A DNA stretch of 64,000 nucleotides, from contig OX485806.1 in the NCBI GenBank assembly GCA_950295325.1, forward strand, positions 42,346,001 to 42,410,000. Direction: 5' to 3'. This stretch comes from Polytrichum commune. Taxonomy: Eukaryota; Streptophyta; Polytrichopsida; Polytrichales; Polytrichaceae. Position 1 is the stretch's first letter, and every line of letters begins with the position of its first letter. The notes beneath the pieces are model-generated. The model did not search any database, was not told the DNA's origin, and saw nothing but the letters and a program-made list of their open reading frames with translations. The translations under genes were made by a program, and so were the position numbers. Below are positions 50,331-61,416 of this stretch, in pieces.

Positions 50331-51227
50331 AATAAAAAAACCCCAAAAAATTAATTGGCATAAAAACTTACTTGTTCCTACCAGTACAACTCACAATTGA
50401 ACTTCCCAAATGTGCAATATCCTCAACAAATTTTCCTATCTTAGTCCCATATAGCCAATATGAATCGGCCAACCTTCGAACACTCCCCAAACCTACAAAG
50501 CAAACATGCCTATACCCCTCCACAACATAATCACTCCAAATGATGCAAACATTCCATATTTGGCTAGATATATCACATTGGATTTTTTTACTATCCATCC
50601 TCATTTGGACAATTTTGAAACCACCCCGGGCCCAATGTTTGTTTAGAAATATTAAGCAAATGTCACCCCAAAATTCCTCAAGGCCTTCCTTCATCACAAT
50701 CATATTATCACGATAGAATTATTCAAAACAATGTCACCAAATTGATATTGTTGATTCCACATGCATAAGAATCATGATCCCAAAAACCTTTAAATTCCAA
50801 TAAAGAAAATGCATAAAAATCAACCAACAATTATTTGCACATGCCTAGAAATTATTCTATTACATAGAACAAATCTGCAATACACGTTGCACACCCCCAT
50901 GCCCCCACAAATAGAGTAATTTCATCCTGGCACAACCTCCCCACTTCCAACACACACTCCACCTACATGAACCCCCTATTAAACCCCAACACACCTTGAC
51001 CTGATGACCTTGACTTTAGGCATATACTACAAACTAGACTTCCATGGAACTACAATATCAGAATCTAACACTATATTCGTTAAATTGAGATTTTTTGGGC
51101 ATTTTGAGACATTCACATAAATAAGAACAAGGATAAATGGAACACATATTGGAGAAAGTTGTAAGATGCGAACACTTTGAAGGATTTGTTTAGACCAAGA
51201 ATCCCATTAATAACTCATATTTGTGAT
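50331..51227. other. Intergenic DNA, no gene recognised
   Basis: C- and A-rich sequence, possibly the decayed 3' end of the LINE in its first 300-400 bases. Open frames here (for example 50368-50703 on -) have no known motif. Confidence 0.4.
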
Positions 51228-51449
51228 GGTTTAGGGTGGGCAATCCAAACCTTAGACCAAATTGAAGGGGAAATCTTAAAACATTCATATTATTGCACTC
51301 AAAATATGGGAGCTTGTACGAATATGGTTTAGGTAGGGCAATCCAAACCATAAATCATATTGAAGGGGAAATATGTTAACCAATATAATATTGCATGCAA
51401 AATATTCCAAACTCATATTTGTGATGGTTTAGGTTGGGCTATCCAAACC
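51228..51449 (+). repeat. Palindrome cluster I: three GGTTTAGG...CCAAACC units, ~99-bp period
   Basis: Near-palindromes beginning GGTTTAGG and ending ATCCAAACC lie at 51228-51251, 51326-51349 and 51426-51449. Each is followed by a conserved CATATTGAAGGGGAAAT-like segment and TATTATTGCA. They are diverged relatives of the perfect palindrome with half-site GTTTGGGTCG at 53710-54135 and 57344-58160. Confidence 0.7.
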
Positions 51450-51617
51450 TTAGACCATATTGAAAGGGAAATCATGTGACACTTATATTATTGCAAATAA
51501 AACATACAATGTATGGCATGTAAAATGCATAGCATGCTAACATCACACATCCATTGGATACTGCGACCCAAAATCATCTTGCCTATGGCCCAAAACCCTA
51601 TGCCTACTATGGCCTAT

Positions 51618-53330
51618 CTAGCCTTGGAGACTGCCTTTTTTTTCTTTTTTTTCTTTTTCTTTTGCAGCGGCTTCTTTTGCTCGCATTGCTTCAACATTCC
51701 TGAAAATCCCCGCCCTGCAACTATAGCCATTGTTGGGGTGACTGCCCTCCTTAACACATTTTGGATTCCGTCGGCCGCCCGAATTATACGACGAAGAATT
51801 CGAATACGACGAAGAATTCGAATACGATGAAGTGGACTGTCTTGCATTTCTGGTCATGGAGTAGAAACGCTCCAACTCGATGGACGCACTAGACCGCATA
51901 GGTTTACGGGTGGGAGCAACCTGCAATGCGTCAATGCAAGAACACATGTGTTAGTTTAGGAAGGAAGACCCAAACGTGTCACACGCTCATTCTTAGTGCA
52001 AAATGATTGTAATGCGTGGTTAAGCCATGTGCGGGGGGTCACCATGGCACGGGGGGCGCTCGCGTCTGAGTTGGCGATGATGGGCAAGGTGTTCCGCAAA
52101 GGAATAGGGAGGGGTCCACTCTTTGCAGGCCGAGCGTCCATACGCAGCCGCCGTTGAGGTGTAATATTGCCGCTGGGTCGAGAGGGGGGCTCCCGTACGC
52201 CTTTGCGATCTATGCCCTTGAGCGGTGACGGAGACGGAGACTATCGGAAGATTTGCTTGGGTGGGGGGCTATCGACGACGCCGGCATCAAGGGGCTCCTT
52301 GGAGTAGTCGATGGTGGACGCGGCATCGTAGACGGTTTCATAGAAGAAGCTTCCCAAGTTTGATTCACTGACGACCTCAATCGAGGGCTTTAAACGCTGA
52401 TGCCAAGATAAAAACAGACAAAACCCAAGGGGAGGGGGAGAGAGGGGGAGCATGTGAAAATCGATATACATTTGAGGCATAATATATCACACAAAATGGC
52501 ACACCATGTAGTATCTCAAATGAATTTATTATATTTCGCGTGAGTGTACAACTCTCTGTACATATAGTCCCTCGGATCCATGTATATTTCGCCTATCGGA
52601 TTACAACTAAGGAACCGGGGCACGAGTAGTCCACTCCCCACGAGCATTTGAATGTACTTAATTAGGTCTAACAAAAAGCGGTCTCGGACCTTCTCGACCG
52701 TCCAGGAAGGGCAAACTATGAAGTTGGAGGTCGGGTTCAAAATGTTTTTGGAAGCACTATCGTCCACCATCAACGTGTTGTCACGGGTGGGGCAAACGTC
52801 GTAGGGACAACCGACCATGTTGGGACGCTAGTCCCACACGATTGGCTTCAAGACCTTAAGAAATTGATTAACGGTGGGGTTCTTGGGCTTTTTCACAACC
52901 CTGCCGTCGGGGTGTATAACGTTTTACAATAATCCTGTCCTAGGACCAAGCAGGGGGGTTGGAATCCCTTGAAGATGAACTCCACGACCGCCTGGGTGTT
53001 CTCGGACTTCATGGAGCTCCACATGATCACCCACCATTTGGATAGGGTGACCTGCAGGAAGCGCCGAAGCCATGGGCGGAGGTACACTAGCTTGCTTTTG
53101 ATGTACGCGGGGGGTCCATCGTAGTTGGCGTCCTCAGGCTTGCAGAAAGGCACTGTGGGGACCCTGGGACAATGCACGTACTGGACAAGGACCCCGTTGA
53201 GGTCTAGCACCAGGAACCGGGTCTTGGGCGTCAAAGGTGGCAAGGGCAAAATCGGGAGGACCACCACGCTGTCCTCCACGCTCCTCGGAGAGGACCGGTG
53301 GGGAGCCGCGACGCTATGCTCCGATCCCTG
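51618..53330 (-). pseudogene. HAD/FCP1-like phosphatase gene, broken
   Basis: On the - strand, 53279-52925 reads as an FCP1/NIF-type HAD domain. It has RFLVLDLNGVLVQ (nucleophile block; DxN instead of the usual DxDx(T/V)), KLVYLRPWLRRFL, VIMWSSMKSENT and CLVLGQDYC. After a frameshift near 52925 the domain continues as KKPKNPTVNQFLKVLKPIVW, an in-frame TAG, then NTLMVDDSASKNILNPTSNF (second acid block DDS) and LSCNPIGEIYMDPRDYMYREL. Further coding-like segments follow probable acceptor AGs at 52398 (RLKPSIEVVSE) and about 51925 (VAPTRKPMRSS). The tail is Ser/Asn/Tyr-rich with an 18-bp repeat and ends in KEKEKKEKK. The altered DxDx motif, frameshift and stop argue it is dead or non-catalytic. 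No start codon is obvious, and a CAG acceptor near 53329 suggests an upstream exon. Confidence 0.6.
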
Positions 53331-53627
53331 CGGTGACGAGGACTATGTTATGCTATGTCCATTTCAAGCGCAACAAATTTTTTTGTGCAAACACAAGAAC
53401 AGTTGGACCATTGGTGGCAACAAAAACATACAAAAGAGAAGAAAATACATTTGAACACATATGGGCTCCAAAAATAAGAATTTTCTTTTAAAAATTCTCT
53501 ATGTACAATTTGCCTGTGGGAAACCGCGGTGAACGACAACATTCACACTATCCTAATTTTACATCTACAAAATTTGCATGCGCGCCGCCAAGATCGAGCG
53601 TAGTCGAATGGAGACGAAGGGGATCGC

Positions 53628-53661
53628 GGGGGGGGGGGGGGGGCACGCAAGGGGGGGGGGG
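53628..53661 (+). repeat. Two long G-runs (G16 and G11)
   Basis: Runs of 16 and 11 consecutive G separated by CACGCAA, within a GC-rich 110-base patch upstream of the HAD-like gene. They could form quadruplexes. Run lengths may also be affected by sequencing error. Confidence 0.85.
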
Positions 53662-53709
53662 CAAGTCTTTTTTTGGGGGCCATCTAGAAGGAAAATCATA
53701 GCACTGTTA

Positions 53710-54135
53710 GTTTCGGTCGGCCGACCCAAACTAATTCAAAGATAAATAAGCATGTTCACGATATTGAAAGATGTCGAATATGTGGAGGTCACAGATTGTT
53801 AGGTTTGGGTAGAACGACCCAAACACTAGCCACATGAAGTTACATAAATGGCAGTATTTATCTGGGGTTGGGAATTAATTTGACCTTGTAAAACAAATTT
53901 TCAAATAGTGGGTAAAGTAATTATTCAGAAGCATTTTGGTTATTGGACATTTCCATATTTCTTGAAGATATAAGTGTACATCATGTTTAATTTGGTATAT
54001 TAAACCAGCTGTTGTGTTTGGGTCGAGCAACCCAAACCAGCTGTTTGTGTTGGGGTGGAGCGACCCAAACCAACTGTTTGTGTTTGGGTCGTGCGACCCA
54101 AACCAACTGTTGTGTTTGGGTCGTTCGACCCAAAC
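53710..54135. repeat. Palindrome cluster II: six GTTTGGGTCG palindromes upstream of the HAD-like gene
   Basis: The 22-bp palindrome (half-site GTTTGGGTCG, two-base centre, inverted half-site) occurs at 53710-53731, 53803-53824, 54016-54037, 54049-54070, 54082-54103 and 54114-54135. The last four are spaced 32-33 bases apart with AACCAACTGTTTGT-type linkers. The centres differ (GA/GC, TG, TT, AG), so the arms are conserved while the middle varies. The position is 5' of the - strand HAD-like gene. Confidence 0.85.
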
Positions 54136-54504
54136 AAATTCCATACATTGAAACAAAAAAATAATTTGAAATTATATGTATTTTCAACTAATTATTGTAG
54201 TTTCAATTTTTGAATGCTAATTCTACACTGCTTATTATAGAATGTATATTAGATAATGCTTATTATATAAACATTATTTAAGAATGCTTATGCTAGAATG
54301 CTTATGGTAAGATGGTTAGGATAAGTATAAGATAGACATATTTATGAAAGAAAAAAATAACTACCTGTTTTTGCAAGTTTTGCAACAAGCTTGTCGTGGA
54401 AGCTCTTCTTTTGAATTGAATCTGACAAGCAGTGCACACTTTGTAATACAATCTAATCTCACAAACAATGGAAACTATGGTGAATCTCATATCACTCTAT
54501 AGAC

Positions 54505-54850
54505 ACGTTGAACTTCACTTTCAATCTCACGCCCCTCGACACTCTAAATCTAAATCCTTCAAGCTATTAATAATCTGAAGATTAGAAACTCTCAACACTT
54601 TGAATCTTACAACCCTCAACACTCTAAATCTAAATCATTCAAGCTATCAACAATCTGAATGATAAACCCTCAACACCCAACACTCTGAATCTCTCAACCC
54701 TCAACACTCTAAACCTCATTCCTTCAAGTTATCAACACTCTAAATCTCATTCCTTCAAGCTATCAGCACTCTAAAGCTCCTAAACCCTCAATACTATGAA
54801 TCTGACAACCCTCAACACTCTGAAACCCACAAACTATCTATACTCTGAAT
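54505..54850 (+). repeat. Degenerate minisatellite (CCCTCAACACTCTAAATCT theme)
   Basis: Repeats of AACCCTCAACACTCT with AAATC and CTTCAAGCTATCAACA variants run for about 345 bases. Periods are irregular at about 20-60 bases. Noncoding. Confidence 0.7.
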
Positions 54851-54929
54851 AATAAACCAAAGAGAGGAATCACTCGCATCTATACTTGCACAATAGAAAA
54901 CCAAAATGTAGAAACTACATGCTCTAGCA

Positions 54930-55170
54930 AGAGGAGGGAGGGAGGAGGAGAATGTGAGGGAATGCGTCGTTTCGTGGAGGCGGCGCTTCCAGCAGCGGTG
55001 CGGAGCTCACTTTAGGCGAAGAGGTGAAAAAGACCCGGGAAGGGCGACCTTTCGGGTTTTGTTCCCCTCGGGAAAAGGCCCTAAACCCCGACTTTAGGGC
55101 ACCCATTGGAACCCTAAACCCACGCAAATAGGGTTACGGGGTAGCCGTAATCCCTTGACCCTTACCACCC
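54930..55170. other. GC-rich island with telo-box-like motifs
   Basis: The island is abruptly GC-richer than its surroundings. It contains GGCCCTAAACCCC, GAACCCTAAACCC and ATAGGGTTACGG, which resemble the plant telo-box (AAACCCTAA) found in promoters of growth genes. A 67-codon frame on the - strand (55127-54924) has no recognised domain. It may be an old promoter or first exon, possibly for a - strand transcript. Confidence 0.3.
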
Positions 55171-57000
55171 TACCTTTAGTGGCATTTAGTTTGTTCTGAA
55201 GCAGGTACACAACCTAAGGTATTGCACAAAATTTTCAGTTTTCCAAAGTAGTTGAACTTATTGGATCCAAAGCCGTTTAGGGACTTTAGATATATAACAA
55301 AATTCCTTTCACATTCAATTATGTCATCTTTGTTGAACATCTTTCCCAACTTCGATTTTAATGTATTGAATTGAATGGTCCTTAATTGGAATTGCTAACA
55401 TTGAAATTAAGCCATTACGTGTTTTATAATGTGACATGTGTAGACATATGGAATCACAAATGCTCAAAGGCAATTACACGGTTTAATATTATTAATATGG
55501 TAACCATTTGCATGGTTAAATAATATGAATACGTATTGTAGTTTCTATCATGGTTAATGTTGGAGGAAAAGGCTCTAGCCTATCATAGATCCCCTAATAA
55601 GTAGCATTACACTAACTTAATTATACAAGTTTATGTATTTTCAATTATTATAATATGGAATTACGCAAAATGTATTGACACCTTATCATATTTTTTCAAG
55701 AAAACAAAAAATTGGTTGTTTGATTTATATCATGCAACATTAATATATTTATATGGAAGTTGATATTTAAAGTAAGCAGGACAAGCATAATGATTACAAA
55801 TGTAACCCTTGCACCCCAATGGAGTTCAACATCATATGAATCCATTCAAGCAATCGCTTTATTGGTCAATGGTCGCTCCACATATATTAAACAACATATG
55901 TTAGGGTTTAGGGTTGTAGGGTGGGTTGGCATAGGTAAAGCATGTTCAAAGAAGAATAATAAATTGGGACTTGTTGCACCACAATCCATAAATGATTGGC
56001 ACATAGGTCAAATGACGGGGCCTTAGTGTTTGTAAATTTAAATACAATTGTATTTAGTGATGACAACATTTCAAATCGTTGATGTGGAATATGGTTGTGT
56101 GGACGTTTAGGGTTTAAACTCACTAAAGCGAACATGTGATTAGTGGTCATAATCAAGTCATCCTTAGAACGAGGAGTATAATAACAAGATTACAGTACAT
56201 ACAATCTCTATCATGTTAATATGTTATTTGAAATAATTAAACATTATATACTAATATAAACATTAATAATAAACATTATATAAACATTATATACATTTGA
56301 TTTTGTGAATGTTATGAGGACATACAACTCCAACTTTGCATCTTCTGGTCACAAACACTACTAAAATTAAAATGGATTTGAGGATAGGTTCAAACATCCT
56401 TGGAATAGTGAACTAGAAAGTGACATTTGTGCTTGGAATTTCATTAATGACTTCCACAAAGGTTAGTCATTGTCACACTTGCATGTTTGAGAATGGAGCA
56501 ACGTTGTGTGCACACATTACAAATGACATATTGTGGGCTTTAATAGTTTTTCTCGTTTGCACAATGTTATGGTTGTTTTTTGTTGTTAATATCATATACT
56601 TCCTCTTGCGATGGTATCAATAGCTACTTTAACTTTTGTGTTTAGTGATTTTTACCATATGGAGTTAAACAATGTTGCCATTTTTTTTGGTCAAAATATT
56701 TGTTAAAATATAACATAATGTTTGAGTTCAAGTAGAGTAATATCTTGAAACACAATTGATTAAGTTCCTAAGATGGATCAAAGTGAAGTTATTGGGGATG
56801 ATTTTTCTAAATCACTTATCAGATATTCATTTCCTTTAATAAACTTGCTAAAATACATGTTGCTACTACCCTTCCTGCCAATGGTGCAAGTCATATTCAC
56901 TTCAAAAAATAAAAAACAGATACAATATCAAATAGTGACAATACATATTTATTCTACACTTGATGGTTCGGGCACCGAAGAGCCACGCTAGTACACGTTT
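55171..57000. other. AT-rich DNA between the palindrome clusters, nothing recognised
   Basis: There are no repeats shared with elsewhere that I could identify, no protein-like frame longer than about 90 codons with a known motif, and no RNA gene. If 51.2-61.4 kb is one element, this is its undefined middle. Confidence 0.4.
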
Positions 57001-57121
57001 TCTATTATAAACCCTGGGCGGGAAAGTATGTCAGAAGGTTTGAACTAATGGCTAAAGGGGATTCAAGCGGGAAAGGTATCCAAGAGGAAGCGTAGGGAGC
57101 GGAGGGAGCGAAGGCGGACAG

Positions 57122-57127
57122 TATAAA
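57122..57127 (+). promoter_or_regulatory. TATA box (TATAAA) of the transposase-like gene
   Basis: CAGTATAAAGGGCC lies in a GC-richer patch after a purine-rich stretch (GGGAGCGGAGGGAGCG). A likely start site is about 30 bases downstream, near 57155. If the transcript begins here, the palindrome array (57344-58160) would lie in a 5' leader intron ending at the AG at 58347-58348, just before ATG 58354. This is inference from position only. Confidence 0.5.
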
Positions 57128-57343
57128 GGGCCAACCTCCCCAAAAAGACGGTCCTTTTTGCTCCTCTCCCGCTTCTGAAATTTCAGCAAGCTCTCTCACT
57201 TGAAGCTTTACTACAAGGTTAGAGCACGCTAGCATTCATGAGCAAGCAATCACAACAACCATTCATGACTTTAATTTCTCGTCATGGCCTATATTTAGAA
57301 GTCACCATATTCACGCCGCATTAGACGGCGGAATTTACGGATA

Positions 57344-58160
57344 GTTTGGGTCGGACGACCCAAACCCTTCCCCACAGTGGGTAGGTACTAGGGTAGACTC
57401 AGAGCCCACCTTGCCCTACATAGTTTGGGTCGGTCGACCCAAACCCTTCCCCACATAGGGCAGGTATTAAGGTGGACTCTGAGCCCATCCCACCCCCCAC
57501 AAGGTTTGGGTCGGTGGACCCAAACCTTTCCCCACATGGAGCAGGTACTAGGGTGGACTCTGAGCCCTTCCTACCCTACAAGGTTTGGGTCGGGCGACCC
57601 AAACTTTTCCCCACAGTGGGCAGGTACTAGGGTCGACTTAGAGCCCATCCTGCCCTACATACTTTGGGTCGGTCGACCCAAACCCTTCCGCACATAGGGT
57701 AGGTACTATGTTGGACTCTGAGCCCATCCCACCCCCCACAAGGTTTGGATCAGTCGACCCAAACCTCTCACCACATGGAGCAGGTACTATGGTGGACTCT
57801 GAGCCCTTCCTGCCCTCCAAGGTTTGGGTCGGTCGACCCAAACCTTTCCCCACAGTGGGCATGTACTAAGGTTGACTCAGAGCCCATTTTGCCCTACATA
57901 GTTTGGGTCGGTCGACCCAAACCCCAACCCTGCAGTGGGTAGGTATTGCAGATGATACTCATCCCATCCTGCCCTACAAGGTTTGGGTCGGTCGACCCAA
58001 ATCCTTCCCTTAATTGGGCATGTATTGAGGATGACTATGACCCCATCATGTTCAACAAGGTTTGGGTCGGTCGACCCAAACTCCAGCCCTCAGTGGGCAG
58101 GTATTACGAATGATATTGACCATATCCTGCCTCACAAGGATTGGGTCAGTCGACCCAAAC
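57344..58160 (+). repeat. Palindrome cluster III: 11-unit, 79-81-bp higher-order tandem array
   Basis: The palindrome with half-site GTTTGGGTCG starts at 57344, 57423, 57504, 57583, 57662, 57743, 57822, 57901, 57981, 58060 and 58139. Between copies lies a conserved CCTTCCCCACA, GGGCAGGTACTAGG, GTGGACTCTGAGCCCA segment. Linkers follow an A-B-C order repeated (units 1-3, 4-6, then 7). Unit 4 resembles 1, unit 5 resembles 2 (both with CACCCCCCACAAGG), and unit 6 resembles 3 (both with CACATGGAGCAGG). This gives a higher-order period of about 240 bases; the last units are more diverged. Open frames through the array are artefacts. Confidence 0.92.
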
Positions 58161-58353
58161 CCTTTCCCACAGTGAGGATGTACAGAGGATGACTCTGACC
58201 CCATTCTCCCTCAACAATAGTACTCATACAAACAGGTGTCAGGATTAGGTTTCCCCGAATTTCATGAAGTGAAATATTTTTGTTATTTTGCTTTGGGATC
58301 TTAAAACATGTGTGCCGCTTTGACAATGCTCGATGTGTATTTGTGTAGGCACG

Positions 58354-61300
58354 ATGGAGGGATTTAAAGGACGAGGGGATTGCTCCTCTGAAGACATGGC
58401 CACTTGGCTATCTGCGTCTGAGGATGAGCTTGACATTGTCGGGGAGGCCATAATGGATGACACTGCAGATGAATACCATTTGGGGGGTCCTCCGGCTTCT
58501 GTTCCGTTTTGCCCCATTGTGGAATGTGTAGGGCTTTCCAGAGCTTCGTGGGTGAATCTGGAGGTGATGCTTCTTAATGACAATGGAGTGGCTGTGGCAG
58601 AGGGTATTTGTCGTAACACCCATCCACAAGATTGCATTGATGAAAATCCGCTTGGCACTGAGGATGTTGGGGTTGTGATATTGGAGTCACTTATTCATTC
58701 TAAGGTGGATCCCACTCATAGGTTTTCCCTCCGCAGGTGGCCATTGAGGAATGTCACTGTTGATGGAGTTAGTTTACGTGAACATGAACAACGACACATT
58801 GAAATCCAAAAGGAGCTCCAAACAAACATGCGGCCACGCAAAGGTCAACGAAAGTACGAGACATTGGCACGTCATACTGCGTCTACAAATGAGTGTAAAT
58901 GTCAAAGGTTGCTCTGTGAAGAGTCCATAAGAGAAGTTGCCACAAAGGATTGTTGTGTGCACCGTTGTTGCCAATTGTTCCCAAGGGATAAAATGAAGGC
59001 CATCTGAGAAGAAATGTGGCTTGGAGATTTCCGTTTAAGATCCACCAAAAAACTTGATGTGCATATGGCCATACATGTGAATGGGGCAGATCGCAAGGTC
59101 ATCACCTTTGAAAGCATAGACGTGTGTTGTACGGCATGGTACACCATTCACGGTGTGTCCAAAGCAGAATTTTATAGACAAGCCGCATATGCCAAGGAAG
59201 GCCGCCGGTCTCGTCACCATGAGAACATGGGTTTGAAAAAACCTAGGAAGCCACAAGGCAAGCAACTGCCACTTTGGTGACTATCATTGTCCCCCTTGCC
59301 GATGCAATGCCGCACAAAACACGGACACTCGCAACCGGTGAAAAGGTTGTGGAGAAGGTTCTTCCCACAGGCACAAAATGGAAAGACATATTGTTGGACG
59401 TAAATGTAGTTGGCGAGAAGGCCGGTTTGGAGCCAATTTCGTTGTCAAAATTGAGTGCAATCAAGAAAGCAAATTTTAGCGAATACATTACAAAAAGACG
59501 AGGCGACAAATTTGCCCGGTGTTCCAATTGCGAGAAGTTGAAGCGCCTTTGGGATGCACACACGATGGGTACCGAGTCATATGCAGCACATCAATTGAAT
59601 TATTTCAAGCATGTGAACATGCAAGAGGCACACCGTAACGATTACTACACAAATAAAGCCTTGTCCATTTCTAGGCCCTTGGAGGTCATTACTGTCATCC
59701 ATGACAAAATGGACCATGCCAAAACATCGTCCCCATGTTTTGCAAATTGAATAAAAGCCAGAGATGGATTTTTAAGCTACCTGTATCGGTTACAGGTGAA
59801 TTTGGAAACAACTACATCACATACCCTAAACACAACTTTGTGCTTGTAGGATTGTATTTGGGGCCATGAATGTACACCATGTGAATATGTTTTTATAGGT
59901 GAATATTAAACCGTTGGATTGGCATTGCAAGAATGATTGCACATGGACACGGTGATGTCAAGTTTGCTCATTATGCTCTGGATTTGTATCCGGCGGATTC
60001 AAACCACACGATAGGGTCATTTGCAAAGCTTTTACGTGATTTGGAGAAACCCCCATCTTATTCTTCAAGAATGTTATTTGAAAATACGGGGTCAACACCT
60101 CTATATGAAGCGGTGTTGGATGGAAAAGACATATGCCTCCATTTGTTGCCGGAGCCACCTAGTGAACCCGTGCTTGCCATGAAAGTGCCGCCCACTATGC
60201 GTGTCCAATTGGACAATTGTGCCAAAAACAATAAAAGTAGATATGTTTTTGCATATTGGTCGTTGTTGGTTGCGAAAGGCATTTTCAAGGAAGTGTTTGT
60301 ATTCTTTCTTTTGGTAGGCCACACGCACGATGATATTGATGCATCTTTTGGGCGGTGGAGCATGAAGTTGCGAGAGGAGGATTTTCCAACAATCCCATTG
60401 TTGATGAAGTCGTACATGGATTTGGAGAATGTTCTTGTTATCCCCCATATGATCGAGGAGGTGCCCGACTTCAAGGCATTTATAGAACTGTATATTCGAA
60501 GCGGAGCTCACCGTTTGATTGGGCACACAAAGGCACAACAATTTCGGTTCTACATGCGGGGCGATGGTGTTCCCGCTATGCAATACAAGTTGTTGTGCAC
60601 TACGCTAGACTGGAGCCCGCTGGAGGGTCTCCTTGTGTGGCGCGTTGATGCGGATGGAAAGACGATGTTACCGAACGGGGAGCCTAGGCCTTGCAAGCCA
60701 ATACCCATGAAGAATTTGGAGGATATTGTAAAAGGCATATCATGCTTCATATAATATTGGGAAAGTTTGAAGATAGCGGATGTGGGTGGGTCATGTTGGC
60801 ATCGTTACAGGAGTTGGTTACAATATTGGACACGTGTTCGTGCGGCCTTGGTAGACCTTCACCAAGATACCCCCCTTACTTTGAAGCATGGATTTTGGCC
60901 ACAAACACGAGTCGATGTACATACTTCGGATGCTAGTCTTTTGGAAAATGGAGAGGTTCGTGAGGAGTTTGATGTGGACGACCATTACGTCGGGCCTGCT
61001 AGTAACCGTCCCCCACCATCTTTGCGCATTGCAGTGGATTGTTATGAAGGTTATATGCTTATTTTGCGTCTGGAGATGAGACATATGCAAAGCCAGTGTG
61101 GGTGGCAAGAGCTTTGTCGAAACCAAATTTTGCAACTTCCAGCCCTCATTTTCGACAAATTGAAGTGGAGTACTACCGACCAACGGTACGAAATGAAGAT
61201 GTGATTCGGCATTACATGGGTTGGGATACAAACCCTAACTTTCGGTGGAGGGTGGATTCTGAGCACGGTCCATCTTGGATAGATACAAATTCCATATTCA

Positions 61301-61416
61301 TAGCATGGAAACCACGGAAAAATCATAGTGGATCATTGTCCATCCCTCAAAAGTACATAACTTTTGCGAAAGACAACCTTGCTCGGATCAAACAAGAAGC
61401 ATGCCACGTTGAATGA
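58354..61416 (+). pseudogene. DUF7869-like protein, probable DNA-transposon transposase, broken
   Basis: ATG at 58354 (MEGFKGRGDCSSEDMATWL) opens a Cys/His-rich N-terminal region (CCVHRCCQLF, ITFESIDVCCTAWYTIHGVS). Then come VIHDKMDHAKTSSPCF (first Asp block, about 59690-59740), MRVQLDNCAKNNKSRYVFAY (second, about 60200) and LLVGHTHDDIDASFGRW (third, about 60310). This D..D..D layout with LDNC and VGHTHDDID is the signature I know as DUF7869, thought to be an RNase H-fold transposase-like domain. The C-terminal part runs to VARALSKPNF (about 61100) and WIDTNSIFIAWKPRK. Breaks: an in-frame TGA at 59005-59007, a frameshift near 59265, a gap or unspliced intron at about 59750-59930, an in-frame TAA near 60752, and a frameshift near 61050. 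The total would be about 900-1000 residues. It is recently degraded, since few lesions are present. Confidence 0.68.

Noticed and set aside
53875-54187. Repeated peptide frames (QLVWVARPKH units) on the - strand
   Set aside because: Arise from the 33-bp palindrome spacing, which is a multiple of three; no start, splice or homology support.
57425-57942. Open frames with repeated SVDPNLSP/GRSTQT-like peptides
   Set aside because: They are translations of the 79-81-bp array; frame openness follows from the repeat, and stops appear once units diverge.
57344-58160. CRISPR-like array
   Set aside because: Units are long and linkers are related to each other in an A-B-C order, not unique spacers; the context is a plant nuclear genome.
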